From: an uncultured Sterolibacteriaceae bacterium
GTDB lineage: Bacteria > Pseudomonadota > Gammaproteobacteria > Burkholderiales > Rhodocyclaceae
NCBI GenBank assembly: GCA_937888595.1
Contig: CALARK010000022.1
Coordinates: 62,001-126,000 of the forward strand
Length of the DNA stretch: 64,000 nt
Direction of reading: 5' to 3'
The position numbers and the translations under genes were made by a program. The notes beneath the pieces were generated by a model that made no database searches, was not told the origin of the DNA, and saw only the letters and a program-made list of their open reading frames with translations. The stretch's first letter is position 1. Every line of letters begins with the position of its first letter. Below, piece by piece: positions 42,478 to 50,654 of this stretch.

Positions 42478-43461
42478 GTGACCCGCAGCCTTGCGGAAAT
42501 TGTTGCCCGCTTCGGCGGCGAATTGAAAGGGGACGGGGCGCGGGGCGTCACCGGGCTGGCGACCCTGACGACGGCATCGCCGCAGCAGCTGAGCTTCCTG
42601 GCCAATCCGAAGTACCGCTCCCAACTGGCAATGACCCAGGCGGCGGCGGTCATCCTCGCGCCGGACATGGCGGAGGCATGCCCTGTGCCGGCCATCCTGA
42701 CGCCGCAGCCCTACCTGTATTTCGCGCGTGTTTCGCAATGGCTGGCGGCCGTGCCGGTTCAGCCGCCGGGCATCCATGCCTCCGCCGTCGTCGAGTCGTC
42801 CGTGCCTCCGTCGGTCAGCATCGGCGCGCATTGCTGGATCGGCGCCGATGTAGAGATCGGGGAAGATAGTCTGCTGTATCCCGGCGTGCGGGTCTATCCC
42901 GGCTGTCGCATCGGCCGGCGGGCGATCATCCATGCCGGCGCGGTGATCGGTTCCGACGGCTTCGGTTTCGCCAGGGACGGAGAGGCCTGGGTCAAGATCG
43001 CGCAGACCGGCCGCGTGGTGATCGGGGACGACGTCGAGATCGGCGCCAACACCACGATCGATCGGGGTGCGCTGGAGGATACGGTGATCGAGGACGGGGT
43101 GAAGCTCGACAACCAGATCCAGATCGGCCATAACGTGCGCATCGGCCGCCACACGGCCATGGCGGGCTGCGTCGGCATCGCCGGGAGCGCGAAAATCGGC
43201 GCCGGCTGCACGGTGGGCGGCGGCGCGATCATCCTCGGCCACCTGACGCTGGCCGACGGCGTGCATGTCTCGGCCGGCACGCTGGTCGCCAAATCGATCG
43301 CGCAGCCGGGCAGCTATACCGGCACCGTGCCGTTCATGGCCCACGACGACTGGCTGAAGAACTTTTCTCGCCTGCGCCATCTCGACGGGATGGCCGATAG
43401 AATACGCGCCCTCGAAAAGCGCCTCGCCGAACTCGAAAAATCGCCGGAGAAGAAGACATGA
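42478..43461 (+). CDS. lpxD: UDP-3-O-acylglucosamine N-acyltransferase
   Basis: Third step of lipid A synthesis. The 327-residue product has an N-terminal uridine-binding domain (LATLTTASPQQLSFLANPKYR) and a left-handed beta-helix of hexapeptide repeats with GSDGFGFARD and the catalytic His region NQIQIGHNVRIGRHTAMAGCVGIAGS, then a C-terminal helix. Start is GTG at 42478. Stop overlaps the fabZ ATG. The phrase AKIGAGCTV in the helix resembles the dispersed-repeat peptide but is an ordinary hexapeptide repeat. Confidence 0.96.
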   Translation: MTRSLAEIVARFGGELKGDGARGVTGLATLTTASPQQLSFLANPKYRSQLAMTQAAAVILAPDMAEACPVPAILTPQPYLYFARVSQWLAAVPVQPPGIHASAVVESSVPPSVSIGAHCWIGADVEIGEDSLLYPGVRVYPGCRIGRRAIIHAGAVIGSDGFGFARDGEAWVKIAQTGRVVIGDDVEIGANTTIDRGALEDTVIEDGVKLDNQIQIGHNVRIGRHTAMAGCVGIAGSAKIGAGCTVGGGAIILGHLTLADGVHVSAGTLVAKSIAQPGSYTGTVPFMAHDDWLKNFSRLRHLDGMADRIRALEKRLAELEKSPEKKT

Positions 43462-43907
43462 GCCCGATGGACATCCACGAGATCCTCGAATACCTGCCGC
43501 ACCGCTACCCGATCCTGCTGGTCGACCGCGTGCTGGACATCGTGCCTGGCGAGCGCATCACGGCGCTGAAGAACGTCAGCATGAACGAGCCCTTCTTCCC
43601 CGGCCACTATCCGCATCATCCGGTGATGCCCGGCGTGCTGATCGTCGAGGCGATGGCGCAGACGGCGGCGATCCTGTCGTTCAAGACCATGGGTGGCAAG
43701 CCCGACGACAAGTCCGTCTACTACTTCGTCGGCATCGACGGCGCGCGCTTCAAGCGTCCGGTGAGCCCCGGCGACCAGCTGGTCATGGAGGTCTCGATCA
43801 CGGCCAACAAGCGCGGCATGTGGAAATTCGCCGCGCAGGCCAAGGTCGACGGCCAGGTGGCCTGCGAGGCCGAACTGATCTGCACCGTGCGCAAGCTCGA
43901 AGCGTGA
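43458..43907 (+). CDS. fabZ: (3R)-hydroxyacyl-ACP dehydratase FabZ
   Basis: Dehydrates 3-hydroxyacyl-ACP in fatty acid elongation and so competes with LpxA for hydroxymyristoyl-ACP. The 149-residue hot-dog protein has catalytic H50 in FFPGHYPHHPVMPG and E64 in LIVEAMAQTAA. It overlaps lpxD by four bases and precedes lpxA by one, keeping the classical lpxD-fabZ-lpxA-lpxB order. Confidence 0.97.
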   Translation: MSPMDIHEILEYLPHRYPILLVDRVLDIVPGERITALKNVSMNEPFFPGHYPHHPVMPGVLIVEAMAQTAAILSFKTMGGKPDDKSVYYFVGIDGARFKRPVSPGDQLVMEVSITANKRGMWKFAAQAKVDGQVACEAELICTVRKLEA

Positions 43908-43908
43908 C

Positions 43909-44691
43909 ATGCCCGTGACTATTCACCCGACGGCGCTGGTCGATCCGGCGGCACGGCTGGACGAGAACGTCACGATCGGCGCGTATTCGGTGATCGGTGC
44001 CGGAGTGGAAATCGGCGCCGGCACGACGGTCGGCCCGCACGTCGTCATCGAAGGTCCGACCCGCATCGGTCGCGACAACCGCATCTTCCAGTTCGCCTCG
44101 CTCGGGGCGGCACCGCAGGACAAGAAATACGCCGGCGAACCGACCACGCTGGAGATCGGCGACCGCAACACGATCCGCGAATTCTGCACCTTCAACCGCG
44201 GCACGGCGCAGGATGCCGGCGCAACGCGCATTGGTGACGACAACTGGATCATGGCCTACGTGCATATCGCGCACGACTGCCAGATCGGCAACAAGACCAT
44301 CTTCGCCAACAACGCCCAACTGGCCGGCCACGTGCACGTCGGCGACTGGGCGATCCTCGGCGGTTTCACGGTGGTGCACCAGTTCGTGCGCATCGGCGCG
44401 CACTGCATGACCGGCATGGGCACCATCCTGCTGCAGGACGTGCCGCCCTACGTGACGGCTTCCGGCAACCCGTCCGCCCCGCACGGCATCAACAGCGAAG
44501 GCCTGAAGCGGCGCGGTTTCGCGCCCGAGGCCGTCGCCGCGATCAAGCGTGCCTACAAGACGCTCTACCGCGGCGGGCTCAAGCTTGAAGAGGCCACTGC
44601 CGCCATTTCCGCCGAGGCGGCCGGCGGGCGCGGCGAACTGGCGCTGCTGACGGACTTTCTTGCCACTGCCGGACGCGGCATCATCCGATAA
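43909..44691 (+). CDS. lpxA: Acyl-ACP--UDP-N-acetylglucosamine O-acyltransferase
   Basis: First step of lipid A synthesis. The 260-residue beta-helix protein has hexapeptide repeats from IHPTALVDPAARLDENV, catalytic H122 in YVHIAHDCQIGN, NNAQLAGHVHVGDWAILGG and a C-terminal helical domain after GINSEGLKRRGF. The variable EIGAGTTVG repeat matches part of the dispersed-repeat sequence by chance of the hexapeptide code. Confidence 0.97.
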   Translation: MPVTIHPTALVDPAARLDENVTIGAYSVIGAGVEIGAGTTVGPHVVIEGPTRIGRDNRIFQFASLGAAPQDKKYAGEPTTLEIGDRNTIREFCTFNRGTAQDAGATRIGDDNWIMAYVHIAHDCQIGNKTIFANNAQLAGHVHVGDWAILGGFTVVHQFVRIGAHCMTGMGTILLQDVPPYVTASGNPSAPHGINSEGLKRRGFAPEAVAAIKRAYKTLYRGGLKLEEATAAISAEAAGGRGELALLTDFLATAGRGIIR

Positions 44692-44694
44692 ACC

Positions 44695-45837
44695 ATGACG
44701 CGCATTGCGCTGGTGGCCGGGGAGGCCTCGGGCGACCTGCTGGCCGCTCACCTGATCGACGCCCTCAAGCGCCGTCTTCCCGGCGCCGACTTTTGCGGCA
44801 TCGGCGGGCCGAAGATGCAGCGTGCCGGCTTCGACGCCTGGTGGCCTGCCGAGAAGCTCGCGGTACGCGGCTACGCCGAGGTGCTGCGTCATTACCGAGA
44901 GATCACCGGCATCCGCCGCGAGTTGCTGACGCGCCTGCTGGCCGATCCGCCCGACGTGTTCATCGGCGTCGATGCGCCCGATTTCAACCTGTGGCTCGAA
45001 CGCCGGCTCAAGCAGGCCGGCATCCGCACCGTGCACTACGTCAGCCCTTCGGTCTGGGCCTGGCGTGGCGGGCGGGTCAGGAAGATCGCCCGGTCCTGCA
45101 ACCACCTGCTGGCCTTGTTCCCTTTCGAGCCGTCCCTTTACGAGCCAGTCGGCTTGCCCGTCACCTACGTCGGACATCCGCTGGCCGACGTGCTGCCGCT
45201 GGAGGTCAACCGCTACGCCGCCCGCGAACGACTCGAGCTGCCGGCGGCCGCATCCCCTGTTTTTGCCCTGCTGCCCGGCAGCCGCCAGTCCGAACTGCAA
45301 TACATGGCAGCCACTTTCATCCGTACCGCGGCGCTGCTGCACGAGCGCTTTCCCGATGCACTGTTCCTCGTGCCGCTGGTGTCGCGCGAAACGCGCACCC
45401 TCTTCGAAACCGAACTGTGGCGACAGCAGGCGCAGGAGCTGCCGATCAAGATCCTGTTCGGCCACGCGCAGGATGCGCTGTCGGCCTGTGATGCGGCGCT
45501 CGTCGCCAGCGGCACGGCCACTCTCGAGGCGGCCTTGCTCAAGGCGCCGCTGGCGGTCGCCTACCGCATGTCGGGCTGGTCGTGGCAGCTCATGAAGCGC
45601 ATGCGCTACCAGCCCTGGGTCGGATTGCCGAACATCCTGGCCGGCCGCTTCGTGGTCCCGGAATTCCTGCAGGAAGAGGCAAACCCGGAGAATCTGGCGA
45701 AGGCGCTCGCCGAACTGGCGACCGATGTCGATAAGCGTCGCGAACTGACCGATGTGTTCACGGCCATGCACCGCCAGTTGCGCCAGAACACGGCCGACAA
45801 GGCGGCGGATGCGATCCTCGGCGTGCTGGGCAAATGA
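44695..45837 (+). CDS. lpxB: Lipid-A-disaccharide synthase
   Basis: GT19 glycosyltransferase joining UDP-diacylglucosamine and lipid X. The 380-residue product starts RIALVAGEASGDLLAAHLI and includes FCGIGGPKMQRAGFD, GVDAPDFNLWLERRLK, HYVSPSVWAWRGGRVRKI and LPGSRQSELQ. Its TGA overlaps the rnhB ATG. Bases 44771-44794 resemble the dispersed repeat but encode the ordinary family peptide here. Confidence 0.96.
   Translation: MTRIALVAGEASGDLLAAHLIDALKRRLPGADFCGIGGPKMQRAGFDAWWPAEKLAVRGYAEVLRHYREITGIRRELLTRLLADPPDVFIGVDAPDFNLWLERRLKQAGIRTVHYVSPSVWAWRGGRVRKIARSCNHLLALFPFEPSLYEPVGLPVTYVGHPLADVLPLEVNRYAARERLELPAAASPVFALLPGSRQSELQYMAATFIRTAALLHERFPDALFLVPLVSRETRTLFETELWRQQAQELPIKILFGHAQDALSACDAALVASGTATLEAALLKAPLAVAYRMSGWSWQLMKRMRYQPWVGLPNILAGRFVVPEFLQEEANPENLAKALAELATDVDKRRELTDVFTAMHRQLRQNTADKAADAILGVLGK
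44771..44794 (-). repeat. Dispersed core repeat-like segment in lpxB
   Basis: Plus strand GCCGTCTTCCCGGCGCCGAC then TTTT. The match is good but the encoded RRLPGADFCGIGG is normal for LpxB, so it may be convergent. Confidence 0.4.
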
Positions 45838-46391
45838 TCTGCGGCGTCGATGAGGCGGGACGCGGGCCGCTGGCCGGGCCGGTCGTCGCTGCCGCGGTGA
45901 TTCTCGATCCGTTACGGCCCATTGCCGGACTGGCCGACTCCAAGAAGATCACGGCACGTCGCCGCGAAAAGCTTGCCATCGAGATTCGTGAAAAGGCGCT
46001 GGCTTGGTTCGTGGCCGAAGCCAGCGTCGAGGAAATCGACGCGATCAACATTCTGCAGGCGACGTTGCTGGCCATGCAGCGTGCGGTGGCCGGCCTTGCG
46101 ATCACGCCCGCCGAGGCGCTGATCGACGGCAATCGCTGTCCGGCACTCGCCATTCCCGCACGGGCCATCATCGGTGGCGATGCGACAGTGGCGGAAATCT
46201 CGGCCGCCTCGATCCTCGCCAAGACGGTCCGCGATGCCGGGTTGCTCGAACTGCATGCTACCTATCCGCAGTACGGCTTCGATCGTCACAAGGGCTACGG
46301 CACCGCCGCACATCTGGCCGCCTTGCGCGAATACGGCCCCTGCCCGGAGCACCGGACGAGCTTCGCGCCGGTCAGGGAGGCGCGGCGTTGA
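45834..46391 (+). CDS. rnhB: Ribonuclease HII
   Basis: Removes ribonucleotides from DNA. The 185-residue product has the catalytic start GVDEAGRGPLAGPVVAAAV (D6, E7), GLADSKKIT, LIDGNRCPAL, IIGGDATVAEISAASILAKTVRD and YGFDRHKGYGTAAHL. ATGA overlap with lpxB and TTGA overlap with the next gene show tight coupling. Confidence 0.96.
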   Translation: MICGVDEAGRGPLAGPVVAAAVILDPLRPIAGLADSKKITARRREKLAIEIREKALAWFVAEASVEEIDAINILQATLLAMQRAVAGLAITPAEALIDGNRCPALAIPARAIIGGDATVAEISAASILAKTVRDAGLLELHATYPQYGFDRHKGYGTAAHLAALREYGPCPEHRTSFAPVREARR

Positions 46392-47167
46392 AAACCATCA
46401 CCTCGCGTGACAACCCGGTGCTGAAGGCCTTGCGCGCGTTGCTGGGCGATGCGCGTCGCCAGCGCGAGGAAGGACGCACCGTTCTCGAAGGCCCGCATCT
46501 CGTCGCGGCGGCACTCGATCACGGCGTGCGGCCCGACCTCGTTGTAGTCAGCGAAAGCGCGCTGGCGCATGCCGAAGTGGAGGCGCTGCTGGCCCGGCTC
46601 GCTGGCGTCGAGACGTTGTGTCTGCCCGATGCGCTGTTCCGCAGCCTCAGCGAACTGGCCGCACCGCTCGGCATTCTCGCGCGCATCGCCGTCCTGCCGG
46701 CGCCGACTTTTTCGGTGACGGGCGACTGCCTGCTGCTCGATGCCGTGCAGGATGCCGGCAATGTCGGCACGCTGCTGCGTACCGCCGCGGCCGCCGGCGT
46801 GCGCGACGTGCTGCTCGGCCCCGGCTGTGCAGGCGCGTGGACGCCGCGCGTCCTGCGTGCGGCGCAGGGGGCGCATTTCGCGCTCGCCATCCGCGAGCAG
46901 GTCGATCTCGACGGCTTCCTGAACAGCTATCCCGGTCTGTCGGTGGCGGCGGTGGCGCACGAGGGCGTCTCGCTGTACGAACTCGACTGTGCCGGCCCGG
47001 TGGCCTGGCTGTTCGGCAACGAGGGGGCCGGCATTGCGCTCCCGCTGATTGCGAAGGCACGGCAGCGGGCGACGATTCCACTCGCGCCCGGCAGCGAGTC
47101 ATTGAACGTGGCGGCCGCCGCCGCCATCTGTCTGTTCGAGATGCGGCGGCAGCGCGAATTCCGGTAA
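46388..47167 (+). CDS. TrmH/SpoU-family RNA 2'-O-methyltransferase
   Basis: A 259-residue SPOUT methyltransferase. An N-terminal substrate-binding domain (ITSRDNPVLKALRALL, EGRTVLEGPHLVAAAL) precedes the knotted SAM domain with DAVQDAGNVGTLLRTAAAAGV, WLFGNEGAGI and SESLNVAAAAAICLFE. RlmB-like rRNA or tRNA targets are likely; which one is not determinable. The start is TTG at 46388, overlapping the rnhB stop by four bases. The interdomain linker AVLPAPTF is encoded by a dispersed core repeat copy, and a second copy begins in the stop codon. Confidence 0.9.
   Translation: MKTITSRDNPVLKALRALLGDARRQREEGRTVLEGPHLVAAALDHGVRPDLVVVSESALAHAEVEALLARLAGVETLCLPDALFRSLSELAAPLGILARIAVLPAPTFSVTGDCLLLDAVQDAGNVGTLLRTAAAAGVRDVLLGPGCAGAWTPRVLRAAQGAHFALAIREQVDLDGFLNSYPGLSVAAVAHEGVSLYELDCAGPVAWLFGNEGAGIALPLIAKARQRATIPLAPGSESLNVAAAAAICLFEMRRQREFR
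46688..46711 (-). repeat. Dispersed core repeat, copy in the SpoU methyltransferase gene
   Basis: Plus strand GCCGTCCTGCCGGCGCCGAC then TTTT, one change. Encodes AVLPAPTF in the interdomain linker. Confidence 0.85.
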
Positions 47168-47188
47168 AGTCGGCGCTGGCAGGACGGC
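47166..47188 (+). repeat. Dispersed core repeat, copy beginning in a stop codon
   Basis: AAA then GTCGGCGCTGGCAGGACGGC, two changes. The first two A's complete the TAA of the methyltransferase gene; the rest fills the gap before nfeD. Confidence 0.85.
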
Positions 47189-47200
47189 GAAAGGAGACGC

Positions 47201-47650
47201 ATGATGGAACTGGCGTGGTGGCACTGGGCGGTCGGCGGGCTGGCGTTGATCGTCGCCGAACTCGTCGTGCCTTCGTTCGTGCTGATCTGGTTCGGCGTCG
47301 GGGCTTTGGTGGTGGCCGTGTTGCTGGCACTGACCGCGATCGGCCTGACGGCGCAGCTGGCGATCTGGCTGGTGGTCTCGATCGTCCTGGTCGCCGCCTG
47401 GTTCAAGGTGTTCCGGCCGAACATGCACAAGACGCGCATCGGCATGGCGGATGCGGGTGTCGTTGGAGAAATCGGCGTGCTGGTGCGCGATGTCGCCCCC
47501 TTCGAGAAGGGACAGGTGCGTTTCCAGAAACCGATTCTGGGTGACGATGTCTGGGAGTGCATTGCCGACGAGGCGATCAGCAATGGCGAGCGCGTCAAGG
47601 TGCTCGAAGTGGAAGGCAGTTTCATGAAAGTGGGGAGGACTGGGTCATGA
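47201..47650 (+). CDS. NfeD-family membrane protein
   Basis: A 149-residue protein with hydrophobic helices at residues 6-30 and 33-68 and a soluble C-terminal OB fold (VGEIGVLVRDVAPFEKGQVRF, then GERVKVLEVEGSFMKV). NfeD proteins pair with stomatin/SPFH proteins in membrane microdomains; the next gene is such a protein, joined by an ATGA overlap. This is the short form without a ClpP-like protease domain. Confidence 0.88.
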   Translation: MMELAWWHWAVGGLALIVAELVVPSFVLIWFGVGALVVAVLLALTAIGLTAQLAIWLVVSIVLVAAWFKVFRPNMHKTRIGMADAGVVGEIGVLVRDVAPFEKGQVRFQKPILGDDVWECIADEAISNGERVKVLEVEGSFMKVGRTGS

Positions 47651-48498
47651 CCGACATGATGTTTTTCGTCGTCGCGCTGCTGGTGTTCGCCGGCGTCACG
47701 CTCGCCAAGGGCATCCGCATCGTGCCGCAGGGCGAGGAGTGGATCGTCGAGCGGCTCGGCAAGTATCACGGCACGCTGCTGCCGGGCCTCAACATCATCA
47801 TCCCGTATCTCGACCAGATCGCCTACAAGCTGGTCACCAAGGACATCATCCTCGACGTGCAGGAGCAGGAAGTGATCACCAAGGACAACGCGGTGATCCT
47901 GACCAATGCCATCGCCTTCATCAAGGTGACCGATCCGATCAAGGCGGTGTATGGCGTGACCGATTTCGCCGAGGCGATCCGCAACATGATCATGACCACG
48001 CTGCGTTCCATCGTCGGCGAGATGCAGCTGGACGAGGCGCTCTCGAATCGTGATCGCATCAAGGCGCGGCTGCGCGAGTCGATCGCCGACGAGGCCGTCG
48101 ACTGGGGCCTGACGGTCAAGTCGGTCGAAATCCAGGACATCAAGCCATCGCCTTCGATGCAGAAGGCGATGGAGATGCAGGCCAGCGCCGAGCGCGAGCG
48201 CAAGGCGATGGTGACGCGCGCCGAAGGCGAGAAGCAGGCGACCATCCTGCAGGCCGAGGCGCGTCTCGAAGCGGCCCACCGCGACGCGACCGCGCAGGTG
48301 ACGCTGGCCGAAGCGAGCGCCGAGGCGATCAAGCGCGTCACGCAGGCGATCGGGACGGAAGAGGGCCCGATGCGCTACATGCTCGGCGAGAAGTACGTGA
48401 TGGCGATGACGAAACTGGCGGAGTCGCCCAATGCCAAGACCATCCTGATCCCCGGCGACCTGCAGGAAACCTTGCGCGGCGTGCTCGGCAGGAAGTGA
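47647..48498 (+). CDS. SPFH/stomatin-family protein (slipin/QmcA-like)
   Basis: A 283-residue membrane-anchored protein with one N-terminal helix (MMFFVVALLVFAGVTLAKG), then the SPFH domain (IVPQGEEWIVERLGKYHGTLLPGLNIIIPYLDQ, RNMIMTTLRSIVGEM) and a C-terminal coiled coil with ASAERERKAMVTRAEGEKQA. These proteins oligomerise into cages or rafts and influence membrane proteases. It is coupled to the NfeD gene. Last gene of the long plus-strand run. Confidence 0.93.
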   Translation: MTDMMFFVVALLVFAGVTLAKGIRIVPQGEEWIVERLGKYHGTLLPGLNIIIPYLDQIAYKLVTKDIILDVQEQEVITKDNAVILTNAIAFIKVTDPIKAVYGVTDFAEAIRNMIMTTLRSIVGEMQLDEALSNRDRIKARLRESIADEAVDWGLTVKSVEIQDIKPSPSMQKAMEMQASAERERKAMVTRAEGEKQATILQAEARLEAAHRDATAQVTLAEASAEAIKRVTQAIGTEEGPMRYMLGEKYVMAMTKLAESPNAKTILIPGDLQETLRGVLGRK

Positions 48499-48504
48499 CG
48501 CAAG

Positions 48505-49686
48505 TCAGCTGACGGCCAGCGCACGCTGCCGTCGCAGACCCCAGGCGCTGGCGAACAGCAGCAGGCCGATGGTCGCCGAAGACAACGCCAGCGGCCGCAG
48601 CGTGCCGTCGTGGCTGAAGCCGACCCAGGTGCCGGCGACGAGCGCGGCCACCATCGTCAGGAAACCGAGCAGCCCGGCCGCTGCACCGGCTTCGCGCGGG
48701 AAAGGCGCCACCGCGCCCGACTGCGCGCAGGGGAAGTTGATGCCGTGCGCCCCCATCGTCAGGAACAGGCAGCCGACCACCACGCTCCAGTGATGTACGC
48801 CGGCGAACACCAGCGACGCGAACAGCAGGCCCGACAGCAGCGAGAGCGTCGCGCCGGCCAGCAAGGTGTGCTGCAGGCCGAGCCTTGCCAGCAGGCGGCG
48901 GCAGACGAGGGTGCCAAGCAGGTAGCCCGTCACGCCGAAGGCGAAGCAGTAGCCGTACCACTCGGTCGGCACGCCGAGGATCTCGATCAGTGCGAAGGAC
49001 GAGCCGGAAATGAAGGTGAAGATCGCCGCATAGGAGAGCGCACCCGGCAGCGTCCAGGCCCAGAAAAAGTCGGCGCTGGCGAGACGGCGATAGCGCGCGA
49101 AAAGATTGCGCGTCGCGGCCGGGTTGCGGTGCCGGTTGGTTTCCTTCATCCAGCGCAACGCGGAGAGCGCGAGCACGATGCAGAACAGCGTGTGGAAGAC
49201 GAAGGCGGCGCGCCAGCCGAAGCCGACCTGCAGGTAACCGCCCAGCACCGGCCCGAAGATCGGCGCGAGGGCGAGCAGCGAACTGGCCTTCGACAATACC
49301 TGCGCGCCCTCGGCGGGTGTGAAGGCGTCGCGGATCAGCGCGCGCGCGACCACCGCCGCCGTGCAGCAGCCGACGGCTTGTACCAGTCGCGCGCCGACGA
49401 GGAAGGGGAGCGTCGGTGCCAGCGCGCAGGCGAGGCTGGCGGCCGCGTAGATGGCCAGGCCGACAAGCAGCACCGGGCGACGGCCGTAGCGGTCCGACAG
49501 CGGGCCGCTGACGAGTTGCGCGACGCCGAAACCGATGACGAAGAACGACAGTGTCTGCTGCACCGCTGCCGGCGTGACGCCAAAGCCGGTGGCGAGGTGG
49601 GGCAGCGAGGCGAGATAGAGGTCGGTGGACAGCGGCTGCAGCATCAGGCAGCCGGCGATCAGCCAGAGGATGGTGGTCGGGCTCAT
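48505..49686 (-). CDS. Bcr/CflA-type MFS drug-resistance exporter
   Basis: A 393-residue protein with twelve predicted membrane helices. Motif A is GPLSDRYGRRPVLLVGL between helices 2 and 3; motif D1-like STDLYLASLPHLATGF in helix 1 is typical of the Bcr/CflA group, as is RALIRDAFTP in helix 4. Exports drugs or small molecules by proton antiport; substrate unknown. The ATG at 49686 is chosen over a TTG at 49701. The cytoplasmic loop RRLASADFFWAW near the middle is encoded by a dispersed core repeat in a third reading frame. Confidence 0.85.
   Translation of the reverse strand: MSPTTILWLIAGCLMLQPLSTDLYLASLPHLATGFGVTPAAVQQTLSFFVIGFGVAQLVSGPLSDRYGRRPVLLVGLAIYAAASLACALAPTLPFLVGARLVQAVGCCTAAVVARALIRDAFTPAEGAQVLSKASSLLALAPIFGPVLGGYLQVGFGWRAAFVFHTLFCIVLALSALRWMKETNRHRNPAATRNLFARYRRLASADFFWAWTLPGALSYAAIFTFISGSSFALIEILGVPTEWYGYCFAFGVTGYLLGTLVCRRLLARLGLQHTLLAGATLSLLSGLLFASLVFAGVHHWSVVVGCLFLTMGAHGINFPCAQSGAVAPFPREAGAAAGLLGFLTMVAALVAGTWVGFSHDGTLRPLALSSATIGLLLFASAWGLRRQRALAVS
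49065..49088 (+). repeat. Dispersed core repeat, copy in the MFS gene
   Basis: AAAA then GTCGGCGCTGGCGAGACGGC, two changes. Read on the minus strand as RRLASADFF, a different frame from the other genic copies. Confidence 0.8.
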
Positions 49687-49708
49687 CGGTGGAGGCGGCA
49701 ACGAACCG

Positions 49709-50155
49709 TCAGCGGGCGTCCTTCATCAAACGTTGCTTCTCGCGGTTCCACTCGCGCTCTTTTTCCGTCGCGCGCTTGTCATACTGCTTCTTGCCCTTGG
49801 CGAGGCCGATGGCGAGCTTGACGCGACCCTTGCTGAAGTGCAGGTCGAGTGGCACGAGGGCGTAGCCGGCGCGCTCCACCTTGCCGATCAGCTTGGCGAT
49901 CTCGCGCGCGTGCAGCAGCAGCTTCCTCGTCCTGACCGGGTCGGGCTTGACATGGGTCGAGGCGGTCGTCAGCGGGCTGATGTGGCAGCCCAGCAGCCAG
50001 GCTTCCTCGTTCTTGACGATGACGTAGGCTTCCTTGAGCTGCACGCGGCCGGCGCGGATCGACTTGACTTCCCAGCCCTCCAGCACCAGCCCGGCCTCGA
50101 ACTGCTCCTCGATGAAGTAGTCGTGGAAGGCCTTCTTGTTCTCGGTGATGCTCAT
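49709..50155 (-). CDS. smpB: SsrA-binding protein SmpB
   Basis: tmRNA partner in trans-translation. The 148-residue product contains KKAFHDYFIEEQFEAGLVLEGWEVKSIRAG, TASTHVKPDPVRTRKLLLH and the basic tail GLAKGKKQYDKRATEKEREWNREKQR that enters the decoding site. I chose ATG at 50155 from family alignment; an upstream GTG at 50188 is possible and neither has a strong ribosome site. It is divergent from ratA, the conserved smpB/ratA arrangement. Confidence 0.96.
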   Translation of the reverse strand: MSITENKKAFHDYFIEEQFEAGLVLEGWEVKSIRAGRVQLKEAYVIVKNEEAWLLGCHISPLTTASTHVKPDPVRTRKLLLHAREIAKLIGKVERAGYALVPLDLHFSKGRVKLAIGLAKGKKQYDKRATEKEREWNREKQRLMKDAR

Positions 50156-50222
50156 GGGAGGAAAGTGCGTGCGCGGTAGAATCGCCACATTCTAAAGCAG
50201 CCCTGCCGACTTCCCTCCTGCC

Positions 50223-50654
50223 ATGGCCCTCGTCGAAAAGTCCGTCCTGATTCCGCGTACGCCGGAACAGATGTTCGATCTGGTGGACCGCGTCGAGGAA
50301 TATCCGCAGTTCCTGCCCTGGTGCGGCGGTACGGAGCTGATCGCCCGGACGGACGCCTTGACGTCGGCGCGCATCCACGTCAATTACCATGGCATCAAGC
50401 TGCACTTCGCGACCGAGAATCCCAAGCAGGCGCCGCACTGGATGGACATCGAATTCCGCGAGGGCCCGTTTCGTCGCCTCGACGGCGGCTGGCGTTTCAC
50501 TGCGCTCGGCGACGCCGGCTGCAAGGTCGAGTTCCGCCTGCACTACGAGTTTTCCAGCAAGCTGCTGGAAAAGGCGCTGGGGCCGGTTTTCGGCCACATC
50601 GTAAACACTTTCGTCGACTCCTTCGTCAAGCGTGCCCATCATGTCTACGACTGA
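50223..50654 (+). CDS. ratA: RatA/COQ10-like START-domain protein
   Basis: A 143-residue START-like protein: VEKSVLIPRTPEQMFDLVDRVEEYPQFLPWCGG is the family signature, with FSSKLLEKALGPVFGHIVNTFVDSFVKRA at the end. Annotated in E. coli as a toxin that blocks 70S assembly, while homologues bind ubiquinone; the second role is equally likely. It overlaps rnfH by 14 bases. Confidence 0.9.
   Translation: MALVEKSVLIPRTPEQMFDLVDRVEEYPQFLPWCGGTELIARTDALTSARIHVNYHGIKLHFATENPKQAPHWMDIEFREGPFRRLDGGWRFTALGDAGCKVEFRLHYEFSSKLLEKALGPVFGHIVNTFVDSFVKRAHHVYD

Noticed and set aside
43194..44030. Repeat-like AAAATCGGCGCCGGC in lpxD and AAATCGGCGCCGGC in lpxA
   Set aside because: These encode ordinary hexapeptide repeats (KIGAGCTV, EIGAGTTV), so similarity to the dispersed repeat is explained by protein constraint.
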